A stretch of DNA of 64,000 bases, from the NCBI GenBank assembly GCA_900491605.1, contig UESW01004819.1, forward strand, positions 62,001 to 126,000. Reading direction: 5' to 3'. Both the position numbers and the translations under genes were made by a program. Shown here in pieces: positions 12,001-27,000 of the stretch; the first letter of the stretch is position 1; every line of letters starts with the position of its first letter. The stretch is from Calamus simplicifolius. Its lineage: Eukaryota; Streptophyta; Magnoliopsida; Arecales; Arecaceae. The notes beneath the pieces were generated by a model. It saw nothing but the letters and a program-made list of their open reading frames with translations, searched no databases and had not been told where the DNA came from.

Positions 12001-15000
12001 CCATCTTGGTCATTGGGATCGGTCTCGATCATTCGATTCAATCTTGTCTTGACTAAAATACATTATAGTATTAATTTTAAATAGATCTAAGTTATCTTAA
12101 AAATATAGCTTTGAAGTTCAAATATGTTTAAAAATCAAATAAAACGCTAAAGCTTTACAAATTTTTTTTTAAGAAAAAAGCATCCCAAGTATTGGGGATG
12201 CCTAACTGGATCAAGGATTGGGACACAGGACGTCTCTTTCCATAAAAAATGGGACACCTCTATCCAACAAGATTTAAAACTTTAATGCAAGTACACTTCA
12301 TTCCCTTTTGCAAGTGTCCCGGATAAGAAGCCATGTTAAAAACTCACAGATCAGCCATATGTATCAAATCCAAACCAAAAAGCGGCCTGAATTGAAACCA
12401 AAAAATGGAACCTGGAGTCAGATTTCAGACCCTGATCTGTACCTCATCAACTCCAACAATTAAAAGGCATCGAGTCCCCATTTAGCTCATAAGTAGTCAT
12501 CTGTTTCTAATTCTATATTGCTCTTTTCTTTGAAAAATGCACCCTACTCGATTGAGTTCCCAGAGAAAGAAAAGGCATCAAGCAAAGCTAGGAGTGCATT
12601 TATTAAATAAAGCAAGATTATAAAAATAGACAAGATGGGACAGCAGACATCTTTCCATTCTGCACATTGCACCCATTCAACACGAACATTCTTAACCTAG
12701 GCTTGGTCTGGTCTGGCAAAAGTGAAACCCTCTGACCTAGAAAATTTCCTAACTGCTCAAACCTGACCAAAATATACTCGAAACACTTGAATCTAGACCA
12801 TGCATCTCAAGCAACAATGAAAAAAGGACCAGAGCTAACCTAAATCTATTGAGTACATTGGTCAGGTCTAGGTCATAATCTTGCATTCCCAACTCACAAG
12901 CATTTCAACATTTAGGTCATGCCTGAGTTAAGCCCACACCTCTAGAAAAATTCATAGCAAATGTCAAATTCTATTAGCCAGAAATCTGTGAACAGGTGTT
13001 ACTCGTGATTCATGATTTGTCATTTAAACCTGCGATGAAACTTGGCAAGCATATGATGCCTTTGATACCGCAAAATGTTGTGGCTGAGTTCGTGTGGATC
13101 ACAAAATAAGGGACAGAAATAAAAGGGGACATACACTTCATCAGGTTCTCGGACATCTATCAACTGAGCTTCATCAATGAAACTTGGATCTTGCATTTTT
13201 GAATGAAGCTCTTCTGGCTCAATTTCTTGTAATATAGACTCTTCCCTGGCATCGCAACATGTTTGATATAAGAGTCATTGTGGACTGTTTGCCAAATATG
13301 AAGTGATGCTTTCAATGCAAAGAATGGTCTGGTTGTCTACCTCTCAGAAAGTACTTGCAAAAGGTGCCAGCCAAATTTAGTCTTACAGCGCACAACTTTA
13401 TTTAAAGGAGCACCAAATGCAGCTTCCTCGAATTCTGGCACCTGATCAGATTTCACAAAAAAAAATTTATACATTAGTCGCTATGCTTATTAAATGAGTA
13501 ATTTGATAAAATGATATGAAGAACATATAGATATAGAGGAGTCTAATAATATGCCTCAAAACACCTCAAGAGGTTAGACATTTGATGTTATGATATGCAA
13601 AGCAAGTTTGAAGCAATGAATCGAAAATAAAAAATCTTCCCTTATACAAGATATTTCATGGCAGTAAATGCAAATTCACATCAGTGTTTAAAACCAGAAA
13701 GTCATAGAACATTCTGTTCTAAGATACAGTGCCTTATAATGTTCCCCAAACCATTTGAAAAATATTGCTTCAGTATTCATCACTTTTGATAGTCAATATT
13801 TGAAGTAAACTAGTCTCTTTGCTTCTTCTTTTTTTCGTTGCTTTTCAGACCTTGAGATCTTCCCTGATCATATACATTCCCCAGGAGGCTAGCCTTTTTT
13901 AAATAATTGAGAGTAGAAAAGAGGGGCTCGGTCCACTCCGAGTCCTGGCTAGCATCTCCATGTTGATATTACAAAGGAGCTAGCAACTCTTTGGTACTCC
14001 GCTTTCCTAATCATATATGGACAAAGAGAAAGATTAATTGAAAAAAACTGAACAGCTTTATGACTAATTGTACAAATGAGCTAGACAAGTTAGTGTTTAT
14101 CAATGTATACATGGAATCCACCAGAAAACAAATTAAATATTAAGGGCTACTTTGGGATTGTATGGGACTCTATAAATCAAAATGCAAATTGGAACAGTAA
14201 GAACCAGGAAGCAGCTTCCAAAGAATTAGACCACCACGTACTTGCCAAATCATGTTTATCCAGAGAACTATCACATCATATTTCTCACCATATACTTGCC
14301 CATTAAATTTCCACCTTGTGCTTCCCTAATTATACTTATCCATTGGACTACCACCCTGTGCTTTCCACCCATACTTAACCATAGAACTACCACCTCATGT
14401 TTGCAATCTTGCGCCTATCTAATGAAATGCCACCTCATGCTTGACACCTAGCTACCGCCTTTCTATTGGCTGGATGCATCACTAAAAATTAACCAGCTAT
14501 TTAAAGAGTCTTCATGCATCCATTTACCATTTTTGGCTACCCAAAAACAAACTTCTGCAACCTTTAGAGTAGTGAACCAGTGAAGTGAAATAAAGTAATG
14601 AAGAAAGTAGAAAGCAACTAATTACCTAGAACAAAAGAGAAAACTGTTGGCATGAAGCTTTTAAATCTGAAATCTATTTGAAGATTAATATCCTTACACT
14701 GTATCCTACTTTATAAGTGATCAATTCATGATCCACCAATTCAGAAATTTGTTCCTTCAATATCTTTGTCCATATTCAGTCAAATTGCTGCCCCTCTTTA
14801 AAATTTTAGCACTTGATTTTGACAACTTGTTTTTATTTCGATATGTATCTATTGTAAGTAATCGATCATAGTTTTATTAATTTTCTAAGACAAAGGGTAC
14901 CTCTCCCCGGCGTTATGGTGTATAGACATCAGAATGGCTGGCTTTGGTCCAACATCCACCTTTATTTGCTAGGGCATCCCATATCTTTAAGTTATGTGGA

Positions 15001-18000
15001 ACCCCTGCCTCTGAGGCATGTTTGCAGGTTTTAAAGTGGGATCGAGACCCAATGATGCCCATCAATCATCAAATCCTATCCAAATATGTTTTAAAAATAA
15101 ATAAAAAAGAAACTTCTAAAATAAATTAAGAAAAATAAAAAAAATATATAGAAAAAGATGTCTCAAGCAAGGTTTTAAATGTCATGAGATAAGACCATTT
15201 CAGTTTTTTCATAAAATAGGACATGCCACCATTTCACCTTATCCTGACACCTAGGATAAAGGTCCCAAGGTACACTGATTGAGATACTGGAATGATGACG
15301 GAATAGTCCTATCCCGACACTCAATCCGTTTTAACATCTCATGGAATATTTCGTCAAAACCTGAAACCATAGCCTAAACAAGTGCTAGGACAAGTTGAGA
15401 TGTAGGGCATACGCTCTATGGAGAAACTAAGACACTCCTATCCCATAAGATTTAAAAATTTATCAAACCCACTATAAATGTATTGACAAGGGTTAGACAA
15501 GATAAGAATCTAAATTCAAATTGACAAGATAAGACTCTAAACTCAAACTAGCCTATTTAACAGCTATTCATCCAGAAGTGAATCCTTGACTAAGAGATAT
15601 GATAGTTGGTTACTAACCAAATTGTATCAACTTGGTTATGGAAATGGTTGTGTATTCAGACATTTTGAAATAAATTATAATATATGTAATTGAATAAATC
15701 CTCCCTATCTGTTTCAGGTTGATAACTCCTTTCCTTCTTCAAACTCCAATTCATATTAATCAGGGATTTGCAATTATTTGAATTTCATAGAGCATTGTTC
15801 ATTATTCAGTATCAAGGCTTAGAAATTTAATAGAACAAATACAAAGTATATGAAATGTAAATTTAATAAAAGTAAAAATAAAGATAAGATGTAATATTAA
15901 TTAAGACTAATGGACAAGAGATACACACAAAGTAACCTATTTCACTTTTTATGAACTATTATAGAAAATAATGGGAAGATAAATGAAGTTTGGGATTAAG
16001 GCTTTGTTGTTTTTGTTATAATGGGAAGATAAATGAAGATATATGTATTAGAACTAGAGCTAGTTAAATGAAGTGAAGAGATTGAAATAATAGTGCTGAA
16101 AGATAAATAAAGCATAGAAAAACAAATCGTGTCCAAAAAATGAGAATATTAGGTTCATATGTTGTAAAATGAAGAAGAATAAGAAATGGGTATATTAAAG
16201 TTGTAAGAGTTGAATAAACTAAGGACAAAGTGATAAAAAATCAATTGAGATAGCATGGACATGTATAGTGAAGATCTACGGGACTCCCATAAAAAGAGAT
16301 ACTTTATTTCATGTTTAAAGTTGTAAGAAAATAAAAGGATAACCTAAATCATAGATCCATAAGAAAGGACATGAAGAAATTGGAATAACATTAATGATGG
16401 CTTCAAATATGAATACTTGGCAAATGAGGAAATATAAAGCCAACCCCAAACGGTTGGGAGAACGCTAGATGATTATGGCTATGATTATGTTTTGTCATTA
16501 CTACCACCATTGAACCATTAGTGCCCTTATTTTATTCACTATGTTTGTCTAGTTATGGAGCAATGTAACTCACCCACTCATTATATTTCAAAGCAAGAGA
16601 CCAATAACTTAGGCAACTAGAAGATCTTAAGTATTTTCAGCATATGCATTGAAATCCAGACTTCAAAAGAGAAACTTAGAACCATTTTAAGCATATCATA
16701 AGGTAATATATAGTCATACCAAATGAGTCTTTATGTATTAAAAGGTAATGTCATGTGAGTTCATCTTGTTTTATTCAAGGCTATAAGTTGTAAAATTAAA
16801 TCCGGATGAGATTTTAGTGTTTATGTTCAAATGACCACCTATTGCTGCAAATAAGTGATTTCGAGTATAAATTTATGAGTTGATTTGCTTCCACAACTGA
16901 TGATTGATTGAAATTCAAGCAATTATTTGATCATAATCCTAGACACAACTAATAGACAGCCCCAGGTTCAAAAGCTTCTTCAGTGATCAAAAGTAGGGTA
17001 CCACCAAAAGCCTAAGCTGACCCATGTGACCTAGTCAATAATCAAAATAGCAAAAAGTACCTAAATTCCAAAGTGAACCCTAGGTCAACTATAGTCGAAC
17101 TATACTCAACCTTGTAAGATACACCCCCTTGACCTAACCCTTCTAAAGACCATCAGTTTTGGCTTCAGTTCCAAGTGTTCATGTGCTAAATGTACCAATT
17201 TGAGAAAAAAAATAAAAGAAATTGTGGTGCTTGACCAGATTTGACTTCTAGCTGAACAAACTCCAGATGAGCCCAAATTTAATCAACATGCTCTTCTACA
17301 CATCTACTTTTTGCTCATAAAATTTCAGCCAATTCTGAGCCCTCTCTAGCTCCATGTTCCAACACCTCAAATAGGCTAGTTGACAATATTTTGATACTAA
17401 TAAGAGCAGCTTCCAAGTTTATGATTCTTAAAAGCAACTCATTAAACTCTCCAAACTACATCAACTCTTTAAAATCCTTTGGATCAGTTCGTGTCTCTTG
17501 AAATCAAATCACAAACTTTCATAAGCTTTAATCCATTTGAGAGCCATGTGGCCTGTCATCTTTCAACATTTGGACTCACATAAGTCCTCTGATCTCAAAA
17601 AGGTTATCAGAGACCCAATCTCCACCCTTGAAGATGAGGACTGAAGGGCTCTCTTTTTCCTATTTTTCTGGCAAGATATTGGAGGTGCTTAGCAAGCCAT
17701 ATCCAGGGCATTGACACGCATATTAGCATGGCATATCATGTTCCCAAGGGGACACAGTAGAAAATCCACTTTTTACAGTCTTTGGTTAATACTAGAGAAA
17801 AGCACATCAGTTATGTATAGTAATTGTTTAAAGAAATGCAAGAAAGGAGAAATTGCAAGTGTCTAAATTAGAAGTTTCAAGTAACAATAGACCTTCCCTA
17901 AGGCACTACTAGGATGTTGGCATAGCTGGTGAGGCAGAGTGAAAGTACAGTCTGATTAAAGAAGCAAATGCCAGACTACAAGGAGCTATGAAATAATCAG

Positions 18001-21000
18001 CACTAAATTTTAGAGAATGCAAACTGAAATTTTTGCTGGAATCTATCATCACAAAAAACCAGGGATAATTTGGTCAGCATGTTCTACCCATCCCACATTC
18101 CGACTTCCTTTCACCATTTCCACTGATGTATAAGGTTATCCATAGCTACCCAATGAGGGCATCCAAGGGGACCTAAGGATCCAAGAAATGCAATCGCCAT
18201 ATTCTACTAGCTACATATGCATTGACTTTTGACAAACAGAACACATTTTGCTAGTCATGTAATATTCATTGATGAAATTAAAATAAGGGGATGCTTGGTA
18301 ACCCAACTAGGATCACCAAAGTAATCTTAAATCACCAATGATCCTTCTCCTAAAGTGATCCTATCTCTAATGATCTAAGATCACCACGCTTGGTATTGAA
18401 GATCCTTGGATATCCCTAATTATGTTGTTTAATATATTATGGGAATCCAAGATCATTTACCATGTAATACCAAAACTACTATTAATATATTTTGCAATTA
18501 TCATAATAGTTTATCATTAGTTAATATTATTTATTATTATAATATTTAGATTAAATTTATTATATGTTATAATACTATTATGGTATAATATTGTATAACT
18601 ATAACTAAATTATATATATTATTATTATATATATCATAACATCGTATTATATTATGATATTATAATCATAATAAATAGTATTATAATGTTATATAATATA
18701 ACATTATTATAATAATATTATATCATATAACTTTATAATATTAAATTATATATATATATATAATAATATCAAGTATTTTATTTATAGATGAAGGGCATTT
18801 TGGTCCCAAAATCTCAGTTCAAGACCATTGCCTGGAGATGAACTTGGATATCCACTCACAAAGATGGGTATCGGATCATTGGATTGGACGATAATTCTAG
18901 TGGTAGGGATGATTATCACTGTACATAGAATCACCGGAGTACAACCGAACATGATAATCCCATCACCTTCACTCACTTAGGATCACCCTATACTAAATGC
19001 AACCACCCCCCCTCTCCCCCCACACCCCCCCGCGCCCTCGAGAGTGTATGTACAATCAAAATTATGGAAGAAAGTTATGGAGATAGAGAACAACAATTTA
19101 GCAATTAAAATGAAATAGACAGGGCATCTTTTTCCAGCAATATGGATTAAACTGAGGAAATAGAATTCAGGCATAAAGTTCCTTTTTCTAAATTGATCAT
19201 TGCTACTGTACCATAATAAAGGATGAAAAGAGTGACTATGACATCTCCATTAGGTATATAGAAGGTAATAAATAAAGTAGATATGGGCCTCTGGAGTATC
19301 ATGAGAACATCGCAAACCATTAAGACTTCAGGTTACTTTTCAAAGATAGCCGATAACCAATTTCACCATAAGCACATTGTGTATGAAGTAAAGCCAAAAC
19401 ACAAATAAGATGTGAGGTTCAAGAGTGCTAAACCTAGAAAGATAGTAAAAGTTAGTTGTGGTTGAAAAAAAATGGAGGGACAGGTTTGAGATGGTTTGAT
19501 CATGTCAATGTAAGTTGATGGCAGCCTAAAGAAATGATTTCACAATATTGGGTTCTTAAAAAGAGGAGATTAGAACAAGAAAATGATGGAAACATTAATA
19601 GATATTTAATGAAACACTAATTTGGAAGCCTTGGGCTTGGACAGGAACAATTAGTGGATTTTGAAAGTTTAACAAAATAGTTGAGATAAGGCATGCATTG
19701 TAGTCCTTTCTTGTTCATTTTCCACAAGGAACTTCTAGTATCATTACACATTTCAAGCATTTTTATCACTTACCATCTCATGAAATATAAACTTCTAATT
19801 CAATGCAAACCTGATAGAAATACATCTGTATGTTATTCATTAGTTATAAATTGGAACTTTTGCAATACACGATAAGGAGAAAAGTATATAAATCCAAGGT
19901 TTTAAATCTAATGGAATAGGATCATCCCAGGCACAAGGCCATCCCACCCTGTTCCAACATTGGAGATAAGAAGGTGTCCCAAGACGCTGATTGGGATGCT
20001 AGAACAATTATGAGTCAGTCCCATTCTGACACTTGGGATGGTAACCCATCAAGACATTTCATGAGACTTCCCATCGGGAGCCAAAACCATATATAAATCA
20101 AAATTGAGTTAATAAAAAGTTTCATGATTTTGCTAGTATAGGTTTTCCATGGCGTTTAACCATCATAGTTCCTGCCATATTACTTAATATCACACTAACC
20201 AGGAAAAGAAAAGGAAAAAACATTCCTGGAGAAATTGAAAAGAGGGGAAGGAACTATCAAAAAGCAGCAATACAAGGGACCATTCAGTGTCAACACCCTG
20301 CAGCTTAAATATTTATGAGATTGCTTAAGAACAAAGAACCTTGGTACTTTTAATGTGCATCTTGTGGGTGTCGAATGCGACTAATTAAAAATATCATCAA
20401 GGATGAGCAGATCTAAACCAGATCCACCAATTAAATTTAAAATGCATCACATAAAAGGCTAGTTAATCTATGTATATGAATATCTTCTAAACATTTTTGG
20501 AGGATTAATGGATTTTAAGGCATGCAACCATCCATATCAACAGAGTTCCAATCGTTTGATTATTATGTTTCTTATTAATCTCATAAATATACAAGATTAT
20601 TTGGTTTCTTGTCAACATCAACAGTGAAACATGATCTTGCACGGCTGCAATATGTCTGAAATTTATACCCCAAAAGAAAATCAAATAGGCATACATGTCA
20701 ATAGTCCTTGCTGGTTATGAATGATAATCTCCAGATGGAAAGAGCAAACATTCACTGTTACAAAGTCATACCATTATGATTCTAGTTTGCTATGTAAAAC
20801 CAATATAATTTAAATCAGCTAGATTATGCATACCGTTTGCCCTCTTCGAACCCACCCAAGCATTCCACCATTTTCTTTGGATGGGCATATTGAGAACTCC
20901 ACAGCCAAATCACTTAAATCATCTCCTGAATGAATCAATATAAAGTTTGAAATCATTTTAAAGGAGGAAAAAAACTAACAGAACATACTTACATGTGTGA

Positions 21001-24000
21001 TAGATGATCACTAATGAAAGTATCAATGGATGGAAGAATAAAATATAACAATATGTGCAGCACAGGTTGTATCTAGCTAACAACTGTGTGGCAAAGGCAT
21101 ACAAGCTTCACTGTAACCTTAATCCTTTTTTTCCATTTTTTCATGGATAAATGACCATCTGTTAGATATTTTGACAGATAGAGATGCATAGGTCATATAG
21201 AAAGGCTACTAAAAGAACTGTGTTCACTTAGTTGGGTCAATCCTCAAACATTACATTTTTTTTACTGGATGCAGCATGCAACCTAGATAATATAACTTGA
21301 TGTAGATTGTCAGCACTCTCTATGGGAAATAATTAAGTGTCTCATGAAAGTCTACTGTAAGGATCTTTAAATATCAAATATATTGGAGATGTATTGTATC
21401 AGACTTGGTAATTCAGTACAGTCATGACCTTGCCCAAGTATTGAATTCATGAGACTCCCTCCATTTTGGGTTCTAGAGGGATATATGCAGCCTTAACACT
21501 GTATGTGGAGAGGCTGTTATTGTATTTTGAATCCATGACCTATAGGTCACAATGAAGCAATCTTACCATTAAGCCGAGGCTCACCCACTCATAAAACGAA
21601 ATTGCATTACCATTTATTCCTATCTTTCTCAAAACGCAAACGTGCGCGCACATACACATACACAGCCAACAATTAGTCTTTTTATTAACATAGTGTAAAT
21701 GATGTTACTGAATTCATTTCATTAAAAGGGTGTCAAGAATATTTATGCTGTTTGTGCTTTGCATATTTGTACTTCAAGCACCATCAATTTTAGCATTATA
21801 ATTAATAATCTTTATGAATTTTCACATTAAATTGAGACTTGATATGTGTCCTAAGATCCAGTCGTTACTCCTTTCTAAATGCATCATAAAATCAGCTTAT
21901 ATGTCAGCACACAAATTGGCAACTTGGCAGTATATCCTTTGAAATTGTTCATTGACTATTTTCTGTCAATCTTAGTTCAAGTTGCCCTCTTAATGGTTTA
22001 GCTTAACACAAACAAATTTTTTTTTCCAAACCATTGATTTTTCTTTTTTCTTTTTTTTTTTTTTTTTTGATGGTAGGTGGACTCTTTTCAGTACTCCAGA
22101 TACCCATATGGTTCTCCTCCAAAGAATCGTGCTTATTTGACTACACACGTTTCTATAGGCTTGAACGTCAAGCTAAAACTTTTTACTTGTCTGAAATGAT
22201 TAAGAAACTGTACATAAATGTTCTTGCACTTCTTTTTCACTGTGCTTCCCTACATGCTTGCTCCTTTCTCCAGATTGATTTCCTAAGCCTCCCTGATCCC
22301 TATCCATTTTCTTTTGTTTAGTAACCTCATCTCTCTCCACACCCACATTTTGTCTATTTTACAATTCCTCAACCTCATATTACTAATTTTTATACTTAGG
22401 TTTAGACCAATAATTTTTCAATGAAAGACGTTGTATTGGATATTGGTCCCATTATCAGTTTCGTGGACCAAGCATTGTGGCATCTGCACTGACATATTGG
22501 ACTAGACATCAGTTTGTATTGGTATCAGAGTATCACCAATACAATACATCCTATACCTCACCCCGATTACAACAGCTGATACAGAACAATATATCAGGAT
22601 ATATCCCTATATAGCAGCTAATAAGATAGCCAAAATATTGGCCAAGATTTCCTAATCCACTTTTTAGGTTCTTGAATTGATCTTTAAGTATTAAATATTC
22701 AAATCACTTGCTTCACATGGAAGTTAACCTAGGGGTTTACTATATTAACTGAGATCCAGGAAATCCTGGCTCTTTTAATGTCACCCTAGATCTTGGAAAT
22801 CTCAGATATTTCTGTTTTTCCCAAACTTTGCATCTCACCTGATATAATTAAGATCTCAGTCCATTTCGATATGGGGCAGTCACCTAGATGCTAAGATCTC
22901 CACAGGTGAAACATTTCCAGCTACTCCACCCTCTTGACAATCATGTGCTGACATGAATTTGCTTCAAGTCCTGGAAGCAACTCACATTTTCAGTCCATGA
23001 TTTTAGTCTTTCCTCAGCACCATCCATTGTTATGGAAGAAAACCTTAAAGATGTGATGAGGTTGTCAACATTCTTAGTTGTAGGAGATTATGATTGATAA
23101 GGTATTGTCTTTTGGTGCACCTATGCTCCACAGGTGACCTTGCTTTACTTTTGGCAAACAAGTTTTAAATTGTTTGCCAATGAGGCCTATGAAGAAGTGT
23201 GAATGTTGGTGATTGTCATGATATATGTTTGTTTATGATCAGCATTTGCCTTAGTTATACCAAACAATAGAATGCCATAGAAATTAAGCACACAATGGTC
23301 TCCTATGGTCCTCAAAAGCGTGGTCCATGAAACTCGGAACCTGGTTCTAGTAGCTAATATTAGCCATAGTGAGCAAGGTCATGTCATGCTTCCCACGTTA
23401 CATCTAGTGATTGCACTGTTCTTACTTCCATGGAAGATGTAATAATTATCAGTTCATCAAGTAGAACCTTTAGGACCAGTTAAAAATAGGAAAGTTAATA
23501 TAGCAAGCTATCTGTAAGCAACTGGTTTTAATTCCACTTATCTTAAATCAAAAAGGCTTAGCAATCAGAAACAAACCAAACATGAGGCAAGGACCTAAGT
23601 TAGTAAAAGTTTTAAGACAATTTAGATAGCTCCTTGGATTGCTCATCCCTAGCACAATTAGTCTCTGAATATAAATATTCAGCATATTAACATACTCTTA
23701 ATCATTTAATATCAAAATACCATTATACCACAAAAAAAAGAGTCTCACCCATTGGAATTTTGTCTAATGGATAATGATCCAAGAGGATCACTAGACTCGA
23801 TGTTGGCCACTTTGGCCACTATGGGAAGGATTGGACAAGGTCCAGGAGCAAGATCCGCCACATCAAAAGCTAAATCACACATCAAACTTTTGGAGGTCCT
23901 AACTTACCCACACAATGTCTATTAGGTACACTTTCTTCCAAATTAGGTGACTTTTGATCTATCGGCATGGCACCACCTTGTAAATCATAGAAAACTAAGC

Positions 24001-27000
24001 AAAAAAGGTCAAATTCCATTGTTGGGCCTCAAAACAAGTAGGTCAAATCAAAAATTTGCTTTTTGGGAAAGATTTTGATAGAGCACATCATCCAATCAGG
24101 ATGAATGAGGAGAAGCGGTTAAAAATAAAGTTGATTATAAGTTGAGTCCTGCCTCTTGTAGGATTTTAACATTTTTATTATTATTGTCACTTGTCAGGTC
24201 CATTTTAAGAAAGTTGTACAAAGTCTTACTTAGAAAAGAAATATATGGTTTTGTAATTAATTAATGAAAGAAAAGGAGACATTGAATCTGTTTTTACAAA
24301 TTTTTCTATTTCTAAATTCTCTTTTGGTATCCAAGTTAAGTAGTTGAAGAATTTCTTCCTTGTCCTTGGTTGAATCAAATTGATATCAAAACATTGATCC
24401 TCTATACGAATGAGGGCCTTACTTTATGGTCCAGAAGCATAAGCAATACAAGTATATGAGAGGAAAGCTATCCACATTTGAAGTCCATCAAAGGACAAAA
24501 GTATGGCTACGACTTTAACTTTGATGAATGATGAGATGATGGGATGTCTCACACAAATAAAAAAGAAGAATGCTGAGCTCACTAAAATCATAACTTGATT
24601 GGTGATACCTTCAACCCAGTACCATCAACTCCTTTAATGAAGCTCTCTCTCATATCTAGAGATGAGAATATACTATCCTTAATAGAATTCACCCACAATA
24701 AACAATCTAATCTAGCATGAAGTAGATTCAAGAGCTCAATCAACCTATCAAATTGGCCATGAGAAAATTTAATGAAGTGACAATACCTACAACAACAGTA
24801 TGGTTATCCACGACTACACCACTAAATTCCACAAACAAGCTAGCTTACTTGAGATCTCCATCAATAATAATGGAGTTTTCATTTAGTACGTCAGAGGTGT
24901 GTATCAGACTATTTGGAAGGAGCACAAACAAGCTAGCTTACTTGAGATCTCCATCAATAATAATGGAGTTTTCATTTAGTACGTCAGAGGTGTCTACCAG
25001 ACTATTTGGAAGGAGCTGAAATCCTTCAAAGTTGAAGATGATAGTGAAGCTAGCATGATGGTCATGAGAATCAAGAAGAGGAATCCAACCCAAATCATGA
25101 GAGAGCATATCTCACTATGTAAATAAAGGCTTTGCAACTCAGTTCTGTAGTTTATTAATAAAAGAAAAGGGGACTTAAGCCCTACTTTAGTCATTTTCTC
25201 TATTTTTTAAATTCTATTTAGTTATTTGAGTTGAACAGGTTGAAAAATCTCTTCCTTCTCGATCAAATCATGTTGGTATTAGAACTTTAGTCCTCTATAA
25301 CTATGAGGTCTTAGTTTAATCTAGATGTACAAGCTATACAAGCAAACAAGAGCCCATTTCACTATCTATGAGGCCTATTTCACTATCTATAAATACACTA
25401 ATATCCAAAAGGTAGCTTTATTTGAGTCAAACATTCTAGCCATGCCCTTACTTGGTGGAACTCATACATGATAAATGATGGCATCTCTAATTTGACGTAG
25501 AGTAAATTCAAGAGCCTAATCAAGAAGCAATTCTATGCAATCATTAAGTGGTGATACCTACGACAGAAGTATGATCAATTTGTCTAGGACTATAGTCCAT
25601 GAGCAGGCTATCTCAAGGGGGATCTCCATCAACAATCTTGCAATCTTCGTAAAGTATGCTGGAGGTCTTTATGAAAGTATTCAGAAGAAACTGAAACTCT
25701 TCAAAGTTAGAAGACATCCATGAGGCTAGTGTGAAGGTCATGGAAACTGAGAAAAGGAATCCAACCTGAATTATGAGATGGTGAGCCTGACTAACATAAA
25801 TAGAAAATTTATAAGTCAATTTTACAATTTATCAGTTTAAAAAAAAGAGAGAGGACCTAGAACCTACTTTCACTAATTTCTCTATTTTCTAAATTCTCTT
25901 TAGAGATTCAAATTAAATGGATCAAAGGAATTTTTTTCCTTCTCCCCAATCAAATCAGATAAAATGTCTACTAATTATAGACAATTTAGATCTAAGGGGT
26001 AATTGTAACTTTTCTCAACCAAGTTGAGAGTCCCCAATAATTTCTCTATGATTGCCCCCACCCCCTTCTCTATGTCTTAATCTCCGATTACTCGTGTCTC
26101 TCCCATGATAACCACAATCTCACACCACCACTACTGCAGCTTTATTTGCAGCTATATATCTTGTCCTCTTCCTAACCTTTTCTCTTATCCTACCATTGTC
26201 CGTCGCTTATCTTAATCTTAGTTTCATCTTCCTTCCATGCCACTCTTCCCATCCCATGCACATGGCAATTCTAGTCAATATTGTTGCCTTAACTCTCCTA
26301 TTCCCAAATCTAACACTACCACCCCCCTTGTCAACTTCTCAATGTTGTGCATGTTAATTTGCAGCACCATTTTTTCTGAGGAGATAATTTGCAGCACCTT
26401 AACTATGGTTAGTTCCTTCTTGGTGCCCTGATCTACGCATGAATATTATAGCAATCATCAATTGTCCATCCCAATGGCTATTCCCATTGCCTAACAAGTA
26501 TGAATTTCTTTTCTTCTTCTGCTCCTTCCTATTATCATGTTACTTCCTTTCTTTTGCATCCATGTCAATCAGTTCTCCATGGGATAAGTATTCATCTGGA
26601 CCAGATGGTCGGCATTGACTTGTATCAAATGTTGAAATTACATAAGCTGCTCTCAGGTTTCTGAAAATCCAGCAAGCCAATCTTTATCTTCCGAAACTTC
26701 AAATATAAATTTGAACAGGCCCTTCTTTGCTCGTTATAAGTACTTGCTCAAGTTCAGTTTGTGCATAATCCTAGTCTAAGATATAAGACCTTAATCTACC
26801 TAACTTCTTTTTGAATTTCTTTTTTTCTTTTCTTTTTTGGTAGAATACTGCTTCTTCGATTTCAAGGTTGCCTCCATTTGTCAAGAACTGGTTAGAATAA
26901 TCAAAATGATCTGTAGGGAGTTGAAATTGGTTTTTGGATTGGCTCAACTCGGCCAACAAAAACAAATGAAGGACAAAAAAAAAAAAGCAATGAAGGCATG

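Larger units (their letters stand above)
9769..13134 (-). other. Intron 5, filled with dispersed repeats
   Basis: Intron of 3,366 bp between the two N-terminal rhodanese exons (acceptor side 9769, donor side 13134). It contains two copies of a GTTTTAAAT-ended repeat family (about 10,262-10,577 and 11,975-12,287) and a MITE-like element with a trinucleotide core (10,941-11,615). No separate gene was recognised. Confidence 0.75.
13442..20833 (-). other. Intron 3 (7.4 kb) with repeat insertions
   Basis: The largest intron, splitting the parvulin domain between Thr149 and Val150. It contains a degenerate minisatellite (14,225-14,470), repeat copies R3 and R4, and a MITE-like element (18,287-19,005). 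The remainder is AT-rich sequence in which I recognise nothing. Confidence 0.8.
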
